64,000 nt of DNA from Martelella alba (GTDB lineage Bacteria > Pseudomonadota > Gammaproteobacteria > Enterobacterales > Enterobacteriaceae): the NCBI RefSeq assembly GCF_005217455.1, contig NZ_SZPQ01000009.1, positions 62,001 through 126,000 of the forward strand, read 5' to 3'. Position 1 is the stretch's first letter. Each line of letters opens with the position of its first letter. Positions 55,541 to 63,844 of this stretch are shown here, one piece after another. The position numbers were made by a program, and so were the translations under genes. A model generated the notes under the pieces. It did no database searches, had not been told where the DNA came from, and saw only the letters and a list, made by a program, of their open reading frames with translations.

Positions 55541-57028
55541 ATGAATATTATTAAAATTCATTCTTTAGACAATGTGGCGGTCGCCCTGCAAGATCTTGAC
55601 GCACTCGAAACGGTGGAAATCGGCGGTGCGGCAATAACGTTGCCGCAACCCATCGCTCGCGGACATAAATTCGCCCTGACGCCGATAGGCGAAGGGGAGA
55701 TGATAGTCAAGTACGGTCTGCCCATCGGCCATGCTCTGCGTGATATCGCGCAGGGGGAGCATATCCATTCACAGAACGCCAAAACCAATCTAAGCGATCT
55801 GGATGAATATCAATACCAGCCGGCGTTTAGGGATCTGCCGCCGCAGATGCCGGATCGCGAAGTACGAATTTTCCGGCGGGCCAATGGTCAGGTCGGGGTG
55901 CGCAACGAACTCTGGATCCTGCCCACCGTCGGATGCGTTAACGGCATTGCCCGGCAGATCCAGCAGCGTTTTCTCAAAGAGACGGCGGGTGCGGAGGATA
56001 TTGACGGCGTTCATTTGTTCACTCACCCGTTCGGCTGTTCGCAACTGGGCCAGGACCATGAGAATACCCGGACCATGCTACAAAACATGGTGCGCCACCC
56101 CAATGCCGGGGCGGTGCTGGTCATTGGACTGGGTTGTGAAAACAATCAGGTGGATGTTTTCCGCGCCACGCTGGGCGAATATGATCCCGAACGCGTCACG
56201 TTTATGGTTTGCCAGCAGCAACAAGACGAGGTGGAAGCCGGCCTGGAATGCCTGCGCGGCCTGTATGAGCGGATGCGTGGCGATAAACGCCAGCCCGGTA
56301 AGCTCAGCGAGCTGAAATTCGGTTTGGAATGCGGCGGTTCGGATGGATTGTCCGGTATCACCGCCAACCCGCTGTTGGGCCGTTTTTCCGATTATATCAT
56401 CGCTAACGGCGGCACGTCGGTGTTGACCGAGGTGCCGGAAATGTTCGGCGCCGAACGGATTCTGATGAGCCGTTGCCGGGATGAGGCGACATTTGATAAG
56501 ACCGTCCGGATGGTCAATGACTTTAAGAAGTATTTTATGGCCCACGACCAGCCGATTTACGAAAACCCCTCGCCGGGCAATAAGGCCGGCGGCATCACCA
56601 CGCTGGAGGAGAAATCCCTCGGCTGCACACAAAAAGCCGGCCAAAGCAAAGTGGTGGATGTGTTGAAGTACGGAGAACGCCTGCGGGTACCGGGGCTGAA
56701 CCTGCTCAGCGCGCCGGGCAACGATGCGGTGGCCACCAGCGCCCTGGCGGGCGCCGGTTGTCACATGGTGCTGTTCAGTACCGGCCGCGGCACGCCCTAC
56801 GGCGGTTTCGTGCCGACGGTTAAGCTGGCGACCAATAGCGAACTGGCCGCCAAAAAGCCGCACTGGATCGATTTCGATGCCGGTCGACTGATTCACGGCA
56901 AAACCATGGAAGAAATCTTGAGCGAGTTTGTGGATTTTATTGTGGCGATCGCCAACGGCAAACCCACCCGCAATGAGATCAACGATTTCCGGGAACTCGC
57001 CATTTTCAAGAGCGGCGTGACGTTGTAA
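55541..57028 (+). CDS. uxaA: Altronate dehydratase UxaA
   Basis: A 495-residue iron-dependent dehydratase that turns altronate into 2-keto-3-deoxygluconate. An N-terminal SAF domain (~1-100, including GHALRDIAQGEHIHSQNAKT) precedes the catalytic domain (VRNELWILPTVGCVNGIA, LGCENNQVD, ECGGSDGLSGITANPLLG). It follows uxaB by 18 bases; a terminator lies beyond. Confidence 0.97.
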   Translation: MNIIKIHSLDNVAVALQDLDALETVEIGGAAITLPQPIARGHKFALTPIGEGEMIVKYGLPIGHALRDIAQGEHIHSQNAKTNLSDLDEYQYQPAFRDLPPQMPDREVRIFRRANGQVGVRNELWILPTVGCVNGIARQIQQRFLKETAGAEDIDGVHLFTHPFGCSQLGQDHENTRTMLQNMVRHPNAGAVLVIGLGCENNQVDVFRATLGEYDPERVTFMVCQQQQDEVEAGLECLRGLYERMRGDKRQPGKLSELKFGLECGGSDGLSGITANPLLGRFSDYIIANGGTSVLTEVPEMFGAERILMSRCRDEATFDKTVRMVNDFKKYFMAHDQPIYENPSPGNKAGGITTLEEKSLGCTQKAGQSKVVDVLKYGERLRVPGLNLLSAPGNDAVATSALAGAGCHMVLFSTGRGTPYGGFVPTVKLATNSELAAKKPHWIDFDAGRLIHGKTMEEILSEFVDFIVAIANGKPTRNEINDFRELAIFKSGVTL

Positions 57029-57052
57029 GTCCGGACGTGGATCATTAAAATA

Positions 57053-57088
57053 GAACGGCGTTTCAGATATTGAAGCGCCGTTTGTTTT
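57053..57088 (+). terminator. Terminator of uxaCBA
   Basis: GAACGGCGTTTCA-GATAT-TGAAGCGCCGTTTGTTTT: a 12-bp imperfect stem with a following T-rich tract, 25 bases after the uxaA stop. A second GC-rich inverted repeat (CCCCGCC-TTACA-GGGCGGGG, 57106-57125) lies further down, before ygjV. Confidence 0.85.
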
Positions 57089-57160
57089 ATCAGGTGCGCG
57101 GCGTACCCCGCCTTACAGGGCGGGGAGGATGCCAAGGTTCAAGCAAGGAATGACAGAGTC

Positions 57161-57721
57161 ATGAACTTCTATTGGTTTGCCCAGGCGGTGGGCGGGGTGG
57201 CCTTTCTGGTCGGCATCACCATGTTTTTCAATCGCAACGATAAACGCTTCAAGTTGCAATTGGCGCTTTACAGCGCGGTCATTGGCTGCCATTTCTTTTT
57301 GATGGGCGCCGCCGCCGCCGGCATGGCCGCCGAACTCAACGCCCTGCGCACCCTGATAGCCACCCGCACGCGCAGTATGGCCGTGATGTTCATTTTCATT
57401 TTTCTGACCTTGGTATTGGGCCTAAGCCAGGTGCACCATCTGGTGGAATTACTGCCGATAGCCGGTACGGTAATCAGTACCTGGGCACTGTTTCGCACCC
57501 GGGGTCTGACGACCCGCTGTGTGATGTGGTGTTCCACCGCCGGGTGGGTCACCCATAATATCTGGCTGGGCTCCATCGGCGGTTCGCTTATCGAGGGCAG
57601 CTTTCTGATTGTTAATGGCCTGGCGATCATTCGTTTTCGGCGGATGCAATTGCGGGGCATTGATCCGTTCCAAAACGAACCCCAAGTGGCGACCGCCGGC
57701 AAACCCATCGGTACGCATTAA
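57161..57721 (+). CDS. ygjV: Inner membrane protein YgjV
   Basis: A 186-residue protein of the YgjV/imp family with about six short hydrophobic segments. Function unknown. It is conserved in position between the uxa genes and alx/ygjR in E. coli too, although sstT, which lies between in E. coli, is missing here. Confidence 0.9.
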   Translation: MNFYWFAQAVGGVAFLVGITMFFNRNDKRFKLQLALYSAVIGCHFFLMGAAAAGMAAELNALRTLIATRTRSMAVMFIFIFLTLVLGLSQVHHLVELLPIAGTVISTWALFRTRGLTTRCVMWCSTAGWVTHNIWLGSIGGSLIEGSFLIVNGLAIIRFRRMQLRGIDPFQNEPQVATAGKPIGTH

Positions 57722-57777
57722 ACGACGTCCGGCGGCGAACGTACATCGGCGCCGTGGGCGAAAAGGGGGTGATCCGG

Positions 57778-58734
57778 TCAACCATAATGCCGGTGTTTTT
57801 GCCGTTGCCGGTTCAGCCAGATATTGATGCCAAGCGTTATGGCCAGAATGGCGGCCACCACGCCCAGCGAGACGGCGATGGGGATTGAGATCAGGTCCAT
57901 AAGCAGCATTTTGGCGCCGATAAAAGCCAATACCGCCGCCAGTCCGTATTTTAGCAAAGAAAATTTTTCCGCCACGCCGGCCAGCATAAAATACATGGCG
58001 CGCAAGCCAAGAATGGCGAACAGATTGGATGTCAGCACGATAAAGGGATCGGTGGTTACCGCGAAGATCGCGGGAATACTGTCCACGGCGAAGATAACGT
58101 CGCTGAACTCCACCAAAATCAGCGCCAGTAGCAATGGCGTGGCAAGCCATGCGCCGTCGCGCTTGATAAAAAATCGTTCGCCGTGCAACTGATCGGTCAT
58201 CGGCAGATGGCCGCGCAGCCAGCGCACCAGCGGTTTGTCTCCCCAATCGACCGGGTCGTCGCCGCCACGGACCATTTTGATGCCGGTGAGCAGCAAAAAC
58301 GCGCCGAACAGATAAAGCAGCCAATGGAACTGGGTCACCAGCCAACTGCCGCCGAAAATCATCAGCGTCCGCAGCACGATGGCGCCCAGCACGCCATAGA
58401 CCAGTACCCGTCGCTGTAATTGCGCCGGAACGGCGAAGTAGCCGAATAGCATCAGCCAGACAAACACGTTGTCCACCGCCAGCGCTTTTTCGATAAGATA
58501 GCCGGTGAGGAAAGCCAGCGCCTGGCTATCGGCTTCGGCCCGGCCTACCGTGACGGAAAGGTACCACCATAAAGCGCCGTTGAACGCCAGGGAGAGCGTC
58601 ACCCACAACACGGACCACCAGGCGGCCCGTTTAAGCGTCATGGCGCGACCTTGCAGCAGCAGGTCAACGGCCAGCATGACCGCCACCACCAGAAAAAATC
58701 CACCCCACAACAAGGGTGTGCCGACAGTATTCAT
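57778..58734 (-). CDS. alx: TerC-family manganese/pH-responsive membrane protein Alx
   Basis: A 318-residue TerC protein with about nine membrane helices. Acidic residues in helices ([33 protein letters not shown]) are the metal-site signature. Alx in E. coli is induced by alkaline pH and manganese through its leader and is implicated in Mn export. The ATG at 58734 follows AAGGA; the upstream in-frame TTG is not needed. The leader terminator ends within 15 bases of this start, so transcription read-through must be regulated. Confidence 0.95.
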   Translation of the reverse strand: MNTVGTPLLWGGFFLVVAVMLAVDLLLQGRAMTLKRAAWWSVLWVTLSLAFNGALWWYLSVTVGRAEADSQALAFLTGYLIEKALAVDNVFVWLMLFGYFAVPAQLQRRVLVYGVLGAIVLRTLMIFGGSWLVTQFHWLLYLFGAFLLLTGIKMVRGGDDPVDWGDKPLVRWLRGHLPMTDQLHGERFFIKRDGAWLATPLLLALILVEFSDVIFAVDSIPAIFAVTTDPFIVLTSNLFAILGLRAMYFMLAGVAEKFSLLKYGLAAVLAFIGAKMLLMDLISIPIAVSLGVVAAILAITLGINIWLNRQRQKHRHYG

Positions 58735-58749
58735 CAAGATTATCCTTAC

Positions 58750-58785
58750 AAAAAAAAACGGCTGACATCAAAAGGCGTCAGCCGT
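58750..58785 (-). terminator. Intrinsic terminator inside the alx leader
   Basis: Minus strand ACGGCTGAC-GCCTTTTGAT-GTCAGCCGT followed by eight or more T, directly before the alx ribosome-binding site. In E. coli the same layout gives the terminated RNA SraF. It is the expected expression platform of the riboswitch. Confidence 0.92.
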
Positions 58786-59030
58786 TAATTCCCCAGGGGC
58801 CTTGCCTTTAGGCAAGGTCTCACTTGCAACCCCTTTACCCGTCATATTTCCCGCTGCGGCTGTGTTGGCTACACTCACTCACCCCGGTCACTTGGTAATC
58901 CAAGCTCCCGGGGGTTCGCTCGCTTGCCGGCGCAATGCGGAAATCATCAAGGTGTTTGGTGATTGCCCGGCGACCGGATGCGTATGCACCGTAATGACGG
59001 CCGGCCGGCGAAAAGTTACTCCCCTTTGCT
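58786..59030 (-). promoter_or_regulatory. yybP-ykoY (manganese / PRE) leader RNA of alx
   Basis: The minus-strand transcript starts with AAAGGGGAGTAAC (59027-59015), the diagnostic 5' motif of the family, and ends with GAGACCTTGCCTAAAGGCAAGG then CCCCTGGGG (from 58823 down), the matching 3' half that closes P1. An intrinsic terminator follows. The family binds Mn2+ and in E. coli the alx copy also responds to alkaline pH. The long middle (58838-58947) is homologous to a dispersed repeat seen elsewhere in the window. Ends are approximate. Confidence 0.88.
58838..58947 (-). repeat. Dispersed-repeat-like segment (copy A) within the alx leader
   Basis: Read on the minus strand, GCATTGCGCCGGCAAGCGAG ... 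AGTGACCGGGGTG ... GTAGCCAACACAG ... GAAATATGACGGGTA follows the same order of blocks as copies B and C on the plus strand (GCATCGCGGCGGCAAG(T/C)GAG ... TGTGACTGGG ... CAGCCAA ... GAAGTATGACGAG). Orientation is inverted relative to B and C. Confidence 0.75.
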
Positions 59031-59036
59031 TTTTGA

Positions 59037-59065
59037 ACGATAATGTAAAAATTTGCTACCGTCAA
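59037..59065 (-). promoter_or_regulatory. Promoter of the alx leader
   Basis: Minus strand TTGACG - 17 bases - TATCGT, with the predicted start around 59030, just upstream of the GGGGAGTA motif. Five of six matches in the -35. Confidence 0.75.
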
Positions 59066-59232
59066 CTGGCACTAAGGCCAGTTGGCAAACCTCGGTCGGA
59101 TGCGGAAAATGGCCGGCGTCGCTTTCGGGCGCAAACGGTCGTTCAGGGAGGCAGGGAAAGCCGCAAACCCAGCGGGGCGGGCAAACTAAGCGAAAAGGGC
59201 GAATTAGGCCAGTTGAGCGAAGCCCACTCTCC

Positions 59233-59346
59233 ATACGTCAAGTTGCATCGCGGCGGCAAGCGAGCGGGTCACCAGGCGCATAGCCGACTGTGTGACTGGG
59301 GCGAGCGAACACAGCCAAAAGAGGCAACGTGAAGTATGACGAGGAT
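59233..59346 (+). repeat. Dispersed ~114-bp repeat, copy B
   Basis: Runs from ACGTCAAGTTGCATCGCGGC to CAACGTGAAGTATGACGAGG. Its ends are imperfect inverted repeats (TCAAGTTGC / GCAACGTGA) and the centre has a second dyad around TAGCCGACTG. Similar palindromic non-coding repeats occur in several enterobacterial genera. No ORF. Confidence 0.8.
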
Positions 59347-59461
59347 ATGCCTACCGCGCAAGGCAAGCGAGAGCATCGGCCGCAAGGATAGCCGGGACGC
59401 GCAGCAGTATCAGCGAGGGATCGGAGTGTAAATCAGCAGCCAAGGGATATGGCTGCGTTAA

Positions 59462-60187
59462 TTATTCCGTCATGTAAGTTCTGACGAAACGCGCCATCAG
59501 CGATCGGCTAACCGGGGTCTCCGCCACCTGCCGGCCGATATTCGCCAGTTCGTGTTGTTGTTCTGGCATGCTTTGCGCCATGCAACGCACGAAACCGCGC
59601 ATGACGTCGGCGGTAAATTCGGGATGGAATTGCACGGTCAACACATTGTCCCGATAACGCAGGATCTGGTGGGCATCCTGGCTAGAGCGGGCCAGCACGG
59701 TGGCGCCCGGCGGCGGCACGGTCACTGTCTGTGAATGAATGAGATGGGCGCCGAACCGGGCCGGCAATGAGCCCAACAGCGGCTCCCGGGCCGCCTCGTC
59801 CAACATGTCAATGCGCTGGGTGCCGACCTCCATCCCGTCAGGATGGAAGTCGACTTCGCCGCCCAAGGCGTAGGCCAGTAGTTGATGTCCATAACAGACG
59901 CCGAAAATCGGCACTTGCGCCGCCATGGCGCGCCGCAGCCAGTCGGCCGCGAATTCGCTCCAAGGCAGGCGGTCGGTCACCATGGCGGAGGAACCGGTAA
60001 TCAGGATACCACGGTAATCGCCGGGATCGCCCGGCCGCTCTCCGGCCGGTAAATGCACGACTTCCACCTCTCCGGTCTTCAATTGGGCTGCGTCGCTGAA
60101 TAACCGGTCGTAATTACCGGAAATCCGTTCCACATCGGGCGGCGCGTCGCCGGTTTGCAGAATCACTATGGCCCGCGGCGGCATCAT
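59462..60187 (-). CDS. Class I glutamine amidotransferase (GATase) domain protein
   Basis: A 241-residue free-standing amidotransferase similar to the GMP synthase GATase domain. Nucleophile Cys is in GVCYGHQLLAYALGG; the His and Glu partners are in VQFHPEFTADVM. The substrate is unknown; relatives include gamma-glutamyl hydrolases acting on glutamylated compounds. It starts inside the ygjR stop (ATGATGA) with GGAGAGGGG upstream, so it is co-translated with ygjR. Confidence 0.85.
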   Translation of the reverse strand: MMPPRAIVILQTGDAPPDVERISGNYDRLFSDAAQLKTGEVEVVHLPAGERPGDPGDYRGILITGSSAMVTDRLPWSEFAADWLRRAMAAQVPIFGVCYGHQLLAYALGGEVDFHPDGMEVGTQRIDMLDEAAREPLLGSLPARFGAHLIHSQTVTVPPPGATVLARSSQDAHQILRYRDNVLTVQFHPEFTADVMRGFVRCMAQSMPEQQHELANIGRQVAETPVSRSLMARFVRTYMTE

Positions 60188-61185
60188 CCCCTCTCCACAT
60201 CGCTATTCGGCCGGTCGGCCGGAAATATCACGCCGGTCTGCCGGCGGATTTCCGTCAACAGCTTGGCGGTGCAGCGGGAGACCGTCAGCCCCTCATGGTT
60301 TATCTCGCCGTTTTCCACCAGCGCGGCGAACTTTTCCGCCTCATATAGCATGGTGTTGATATGCTGTGGCTGCGTCAGATTTTGCTTATCGCCGGCGCGC
60401 GGCACAAAAACCAGTTGTTGACACTCGGAGAGTTTATCAATCACCAGCGATCCTTCTTCACCCTGGATCTCGCTAGGCAAGGCGGTCTGGGTCACCTTGG
60501 AATGGAGCAAAGTGACGTCGAAATCACCGTAAGCCAGGCATACCGCGCCGTGCCCGTCGACTCCGCTTGGCAACAGCGACGCCGTGGCCAACACGGATTG
60601 CGGTTCTCCCCAGAGCGCGACCGCGCTGGCCAGCATATAAAAGCCGATATCCATGATTGAGCCATTGGAAAACGCCGGATTGAAAGCATTAGGCATTTCC
60701 CCCGCCAGGTATTGCGCATAACGGGACGAATATTGGCAATAATTGAACAGCGCCTTGCGCATTTTGCCAATCTTGGGCAGCGCCGCTTTCAATGCCAGGA
60801 AGTTGGGCAGGCTGGCGGTTTTAAATGCCTCGAACAATACGACCTGATTATCCCGCGCGCAGTTTATCATTTGTTCCGCTTGCGCCAGATGCGACGCCAG
60901 GGGTTTTTCGCAAATGACGTGTTTGCCATGGCGCATAAACAGCAAGGATTGTTGGCAATGCAGGGAATTGGGGCTGGCGATATACACCGCGTCAATGGCA
61001 TCGGAGCGGGCCATGTCTTCCAGCGCGTCGAAATAATGGGATACCGGATAATCGATACCCAGGTGGCGAGCCTGATCAATATGGCGTGAATAGATGGCGG
61101 TCAGTTTCATTTTACCGCTTCCGTGGGCGGCATCGATAAACTGGCGCGTAATCCAATTGGTACCTATTACGGCAAAGCGAATCAT
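60184..61185 (-). CDS. ygjR: Gfo/Idh/MocA-family oxidoreductase YgjR
   Basis: A 333-residue NAD(P)-dependent dehydrogenase. The N-terminal Rossmann motif (MIRFAVIGTNWITRQFI) and catalytic EKPLASHLAQAE motif typical of glucose-fructose oxidoreductases are present. The substrate is unknown. Start at 61185 by conservation with E. coli YgjR, its usual neighbour to alx. Coupled to the downstream amidotransferase. Confidence 0.9.
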   Translation of the reverse strand: MIRFAVIGTNWITRQFIDAAHGSGKMKLTAIYSRHIDQARHLGIDYPVSHYFDALEDMARSDAIDAVYIASPNSLHCQQSLLFMRHGKHVICEKPLASHLAQAEQMINCARDNQVVLFEAFKTASLPNFLALKAALPKIGKMRKALFNYCQYSSRYAQYLAGEMPNAFNPAFSNGSIMDIGFYMLASAVALWGEPQSVLATASLLPSGVDGHGAVCLAYGDFDVTLLHSKVTQTALPSEIQGEEGSLVIDKLSECQQLVFVPRAGDKQNLTQPQHINTMLYEAEKFAALVENGEINHEGLTVSRCTAKLLTEIRRQTGVIFPADRPNSDVERG

Positions 61186-61328
61186 ACCTGTCATCATCCT
61201 GCGCGATATTTGTGAAGAGTAGATTAACATGCTAATTAATCAAGGCCAATCATCCGCCTCGCCGCGGCGGCGGGGGACGGGAGGTTTCTCATTTCTTCCC
61301 TGACGCGGGGTCCTGTTTGCGAGCGAGG
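61186..61328. other. Gap upstream of ygjR
   Basis: The first part of a 324-base non-coding interval (61186-61509) between ygjR and the coiled-coil gene. It must carry the ygjR promoter (AT-rich 61205-61245); the rest contains repeat fragment E. No ORF worth keeping. Confidence 0.4.
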
Positions 61329-61407
61329 CCGGTCAACGTGGCCGGCAAAGCGGCAACCTGCGGTATGTCGAGTATAAACAAACGACAAGGTGTATGACGG
61401 GTATAGA
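61329..61407 (+). repeat. Partial dispersed repeat, copy E (right half)
   Basis: GGCCGGCAAAGCGGCAAC..CGGTATGTCGAGTATAA matches the right end of copy D (GCCGACAAAGCGGCAAC..GAAGTATGACGAGTATAA). A further AAGGTGTATGACGGGTATA lies at 61387-61405 and may be the end of another decayed copy. It borders the accessory island on the left. Confidence 0.6.
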
Positions 61408-61509
61408 GCGGGGCGGGGAAGACGGGGTAAGATAGCGCTGAATTGGCGTTATGCGCGGATCCATCGGGGTTAAGCCATATTTGCCAAAGATGAATGTCGA
61501 GGACTTATT

Positions 61510-61809
61510 ATGTTGCTGCAAGAAATGGAAACACGTATCGATAATGCGCTGACGGAGCTGGAGCAAAGCTTCGCGCGGCATCAGCGGCAATGGCAACTGG
61601 AGCACCAGGCGCTGGAGCAGCAATTGCAACAAAGTTTGCAGCGCGAAGCGACACTGCGCGAGCAGAATGCGCTTTTGGTTCGCAAGCTCAATAATCTCGA
61701 CGGCTCTTCTGATCAAAATCCCCTTATCAACCGGATGAAAATTCTACGCGCCCATGTGGATGCCTTGGTGAAAGATGCGGCGGCGTTCCATCAGTCGTGC
61801 CATCACTAG
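61510..61809 (+). CDS. Small coiled-coil protein of unknown function
   Basis: A 99-residue protein, mostly one long Gln/Glu/Leu-rich coiled coil (residues ~5-60: ELEQSFARHQRQWQLEHQ...) followed by a short second helix and a Cys/His tail. No signal peptide or membrane helix. GAGGA precedes the ATG. It resembles in composition MbeD/MobD-type plasmid proteins and T3SS class chaperone-like coils, but neither is established. It converges with the protease-like gene 30 bases downstream, so it is not in its operon. Confidence 0.6.
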   Translation: MLLQEMETRIDNALTELEQSFARHQRQWQLEHQALEQQLQQSLQREATLREQNALLVRKLNNLDGSSDQNPLINRMKILRAHVDALVKDAAAFHQSCHH

Positions 61810-61839
61810 CCCCGTTTTTTCCTTTCCGCGCCGGGTGGC

Positions 61840-63180
61840 TTATTGTCCGGCCGCATTGTTATTATCTGTATTGCGCGTAAATGGAACCCAATTGAGCAAA
61901 CCGACGCCAATGGACCGCCAGAAGCTTTGCCGACCGGCGTGTTCTCTTGCGAACGCGGATTTATCGGTTGCGTCGCCTTGATGGAACCGGGTCAGTATCT
62001 GAAGATTGGAGAGTAACCCGTCATTATAACCGTCATGGATGCAATCCAGCATAAATCGCATCCGCAGCAGTCGGCTGGCGGCCCGGGTATTGTCATACAG
62101 CGTCGCGTTCATGACGTGTTGCTTGGCCACATATTCCCTAAACAGTTTTGCCAAGGGGGCGGAGTTGTAAAAGAATTCTTCAGGGGCGGTTATGCATAAT
62201 TTGAAAAAATTATAAGTATGAATGCCGCAGTCGTTATTATATTGAAACGCATCGCAAAATAAACAGATATGGCATTTTTCCCCCTTTTTTAAATCAATAA
62301 GCTGGGTTATCATAGGTTTGATATCATCGTAAATCTCAGGGGAGTTCTTACTGTCGAAAATGCAAAAACGATAGCCTTGTCCCGTTTTGATAGCGATGGC
62401 CGCGCTGAAATGGCCCACAAATGTCGAATATGCCGTCGACGGGTATATTACGGAAAGCAAGGGAATCAACAGTTTTTGGCCGGGCAGCATTTGCGCCAGT
62501 TTTTCCCGGGCAAGACGCTTTGCCGACAATGCTTCGGTCTGCACATGTTTTTGACGGCTGGAAATATGAAAAGGGGCTGTTTTATTCTGCGGGTTGAAGA
62601 TCACGGTGGCGGTGGAGCAGAAATTACCGGCGCGATCGGTCAGCAAATGCAGGGCGATATCAAGGACGGCGCTTTCAATCATGGTATCGGCCGGTAAAAT
62701 TTCAAGCAACGTGGCGGGGGCTTGCAGAAACGCGGTAATTTGTCCCTGCCGCTCAATCATATACGCCAACGCGTCCATGACACCCGGTATGGCGATATAG
62801 GATAACGCCATATCGCATAACCGGGTCTTGCAGGCGCTCGGCAGTGTGTCCAGCCGAAGAGAATGGCGGTTTACGCTTTCAAGCAGCAACCCGGCCGCCT
62901 CGTTAATCCGATGCGCCACTTCGTAGGTTTGCTCCGCGGCGTGCATAATGTCGTAGAGCTGCAAACCCAACCGAATCCTGTTGCCGATGTCTTCAGAGGA
63001 CGGCTCCTGCGTTGCGCCATTAGCGGTGGGCTGCCAGAGTTCGATAATCATATCCGCCCGCGCGGCGACATCGCTGGCGGAAAAAGTTTGATAAAGGCGA
63101 TGACTCTCGTCAACGAAATCAATATCTGACTGACTCAACCATGATAACGAAATAGTATTGCTTATATTATTCCTGAGCAT
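61840..63180 (-). CDS. CE-clan cysteine protease-like protein (Ulp1/YopJ fold), putative effector
   Basis: A 446-residue protein with the ordered catalytic set of the CE clan: His257 in FVGHFSAAIAI, Asp276 in CIFDSKN, Gln313 in AFQYNND and Cys318 in NDCGIHTYNF. The H-to-acid spacing (19) and H-to-Cys spacing (61) fit deubiquitinases/deSUMOylases (ElaD, SseL, XopD) and YopJ-type acetyltransferases; FDSK and Q-x4-DCG favour the Ulp1 type. The ~240-residue N-terminal part is unrecognised and could hold a secretion signal and substrate-binding region. AAGGA lies six bases before the ATG. Parts (62160-62360) are AT-rich against neighbours, which supports transfer. Host targeting is inference. Confidence 0.75.
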   Translation of the reverse strand: MLRNNISNTISLSWLSQSDIDFVDESHRLYQTFSASDVAARADMIIELWQPTANGATQEPSSEDIGNRIRLGLQLYDIMHAAEQTYEVAHRINEAAGLLLESVNRHSLRLDTLPSACKTRLCDMALSYIAIPGVMDALAYMIERQGQITAFLQAPATLLEILPADTMIESAVLDIALHLLTDRAGNFCSTATVIFNPQNKTAPFHISSRQKHVQTEALSAKRLAREKLAQMLPGQKLLIPLLSVIYPSTAYSTFVGHFSAAIAIKTGQGYRFCIFDSKNSPEIYDDIKPMITQLIDLKKGEKCHICLFCDAFQYNNDCGIHTYNFFKLCITAPEEFFYNSAPLAKLFREYVAKQHVMNATLYDNTRAASRLLRMRFMLDCIHDGYNDGLLSNLQILTRFHQGDATDKSAFAREHAGRQSFWRSIGVGLLNWVPFTRNTDNNNAAGQ

Positions 63181-63260
63181 TCTAATCCTTCAAATAGATT
63201 ATCATTTTTTCCTAAGAAAAAACTAATGCAATGAACATCAGTTATTTCGCTAATAAACTT

Positions 63261-63385
63261 ATATACGCTAAATAATTCAAGTTGCATCGCGGCGGCAAGT
63301 GAGTGCGTCCCAGTCACAAAGCTGGCTATGTGACTGGGATGGGCGAATGCAGCCAACAAAGAGGCAACTTGAAGTATGACGAGTA
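63261..63385 (+). repeat. Dispersed ~120-bp repeat, copy C
   Basis: From ATATACGCTAAATAATTCAA to GAAGTATGACGAGTAG. Terminal inverted repeats TTCAAGTTGC / GCAACTTGAA are perfect over 10 bases, and an inner dyad CCCAGTCACA ... TGTGACTGGG is also perfect over 10 bases. The most intact copy in the window. It lies directly upstream of the protease-like gene. Confidence 0.85.
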
Positions 63386-63500
63386 GAGATTCGCCATATC
63401 GCCTGTTTGTTGAAAAACGAGGAGTATATTCGGGTTAAAGAGCAAAGATTTATTCTTGTTCAAGAAACGATCTTGGTCCGGACGCCTATTCCCCCGCTGG

Positions 63501-63551
63501 GTCGGACAAGCGTCGCCGACAAAGCGGCAACGCGAAGTATGACGAGTATAA
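63501..63551 (+). repeat. Partial dispersed repeat, copy D (right half)
   Basis: GCCGACAAAGCGGCAACGCGAAGTATGACGAGTATAA preserves only the right end of the element. Together with copy E it brackets the two accessory genes. Confidence 0.65.
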
Positions 63552-63675
63552 CGCCGAGTTTGTCATCCTATCCTAAATAGTCCGGTTTGCATTGCGCCGG
63601 TAAGCGGGGACGATCCCGGCGCGGACGGCGGAGAATTTTCGCCACGCGGCGCGGAAGTATTTTTTTTCGACAGGC

Positions 63676-63702
63676 TAATTTTTCCCACGACGATGCCGAT
63701 AA
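63676..63702 (+). promoter_or_regulatory. Sigma-28 (FliA) promoter of the chemoreceptor gene
   Basis: TAATTTTT - 11 bases - GCCGATAA: the -10 is a perfect FliA element and the -35 matches six of eight positions of TAAAGTTT with the exact N11 spacing. It lies 142 bases before the ATG, indicating flagellar class 3 control. Confidence 0.8.
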
Positions 63703-63844
63703 TCCGAGCACTGCCAGTCTCTCCGGGCATATCTTCCCGACTGTCGGGTTTGCTGGGAATCCCGGTTCATCCTCCAGCAATCGCCGGCCATCATGGGCAT
63801 AGTGTTAGGTAAGCGCAGCGAAGCCGCATTGCAAAGGTATCCGT

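Larger units (their letters stand above)
63181..63844. other. Gene-free region between protease-like gene and chemoreceptor gene
   Basis: About 660 bases. It holds the AT-rich leader of the protease-like gene (63181-63260), repeat copy C, repeat fragment D and the sigma-28-type promoter of the chemoreceptor gene. No ORF of note. Confidence 0.6.

Noticed and set aside
58802-59332. 176-codon open frame across the alx leader and repeat B
   Set aside because: It runs through the leader RNA, its promoter and a palindromic repeat, has no ribosome-binding site and no protein-like composition.
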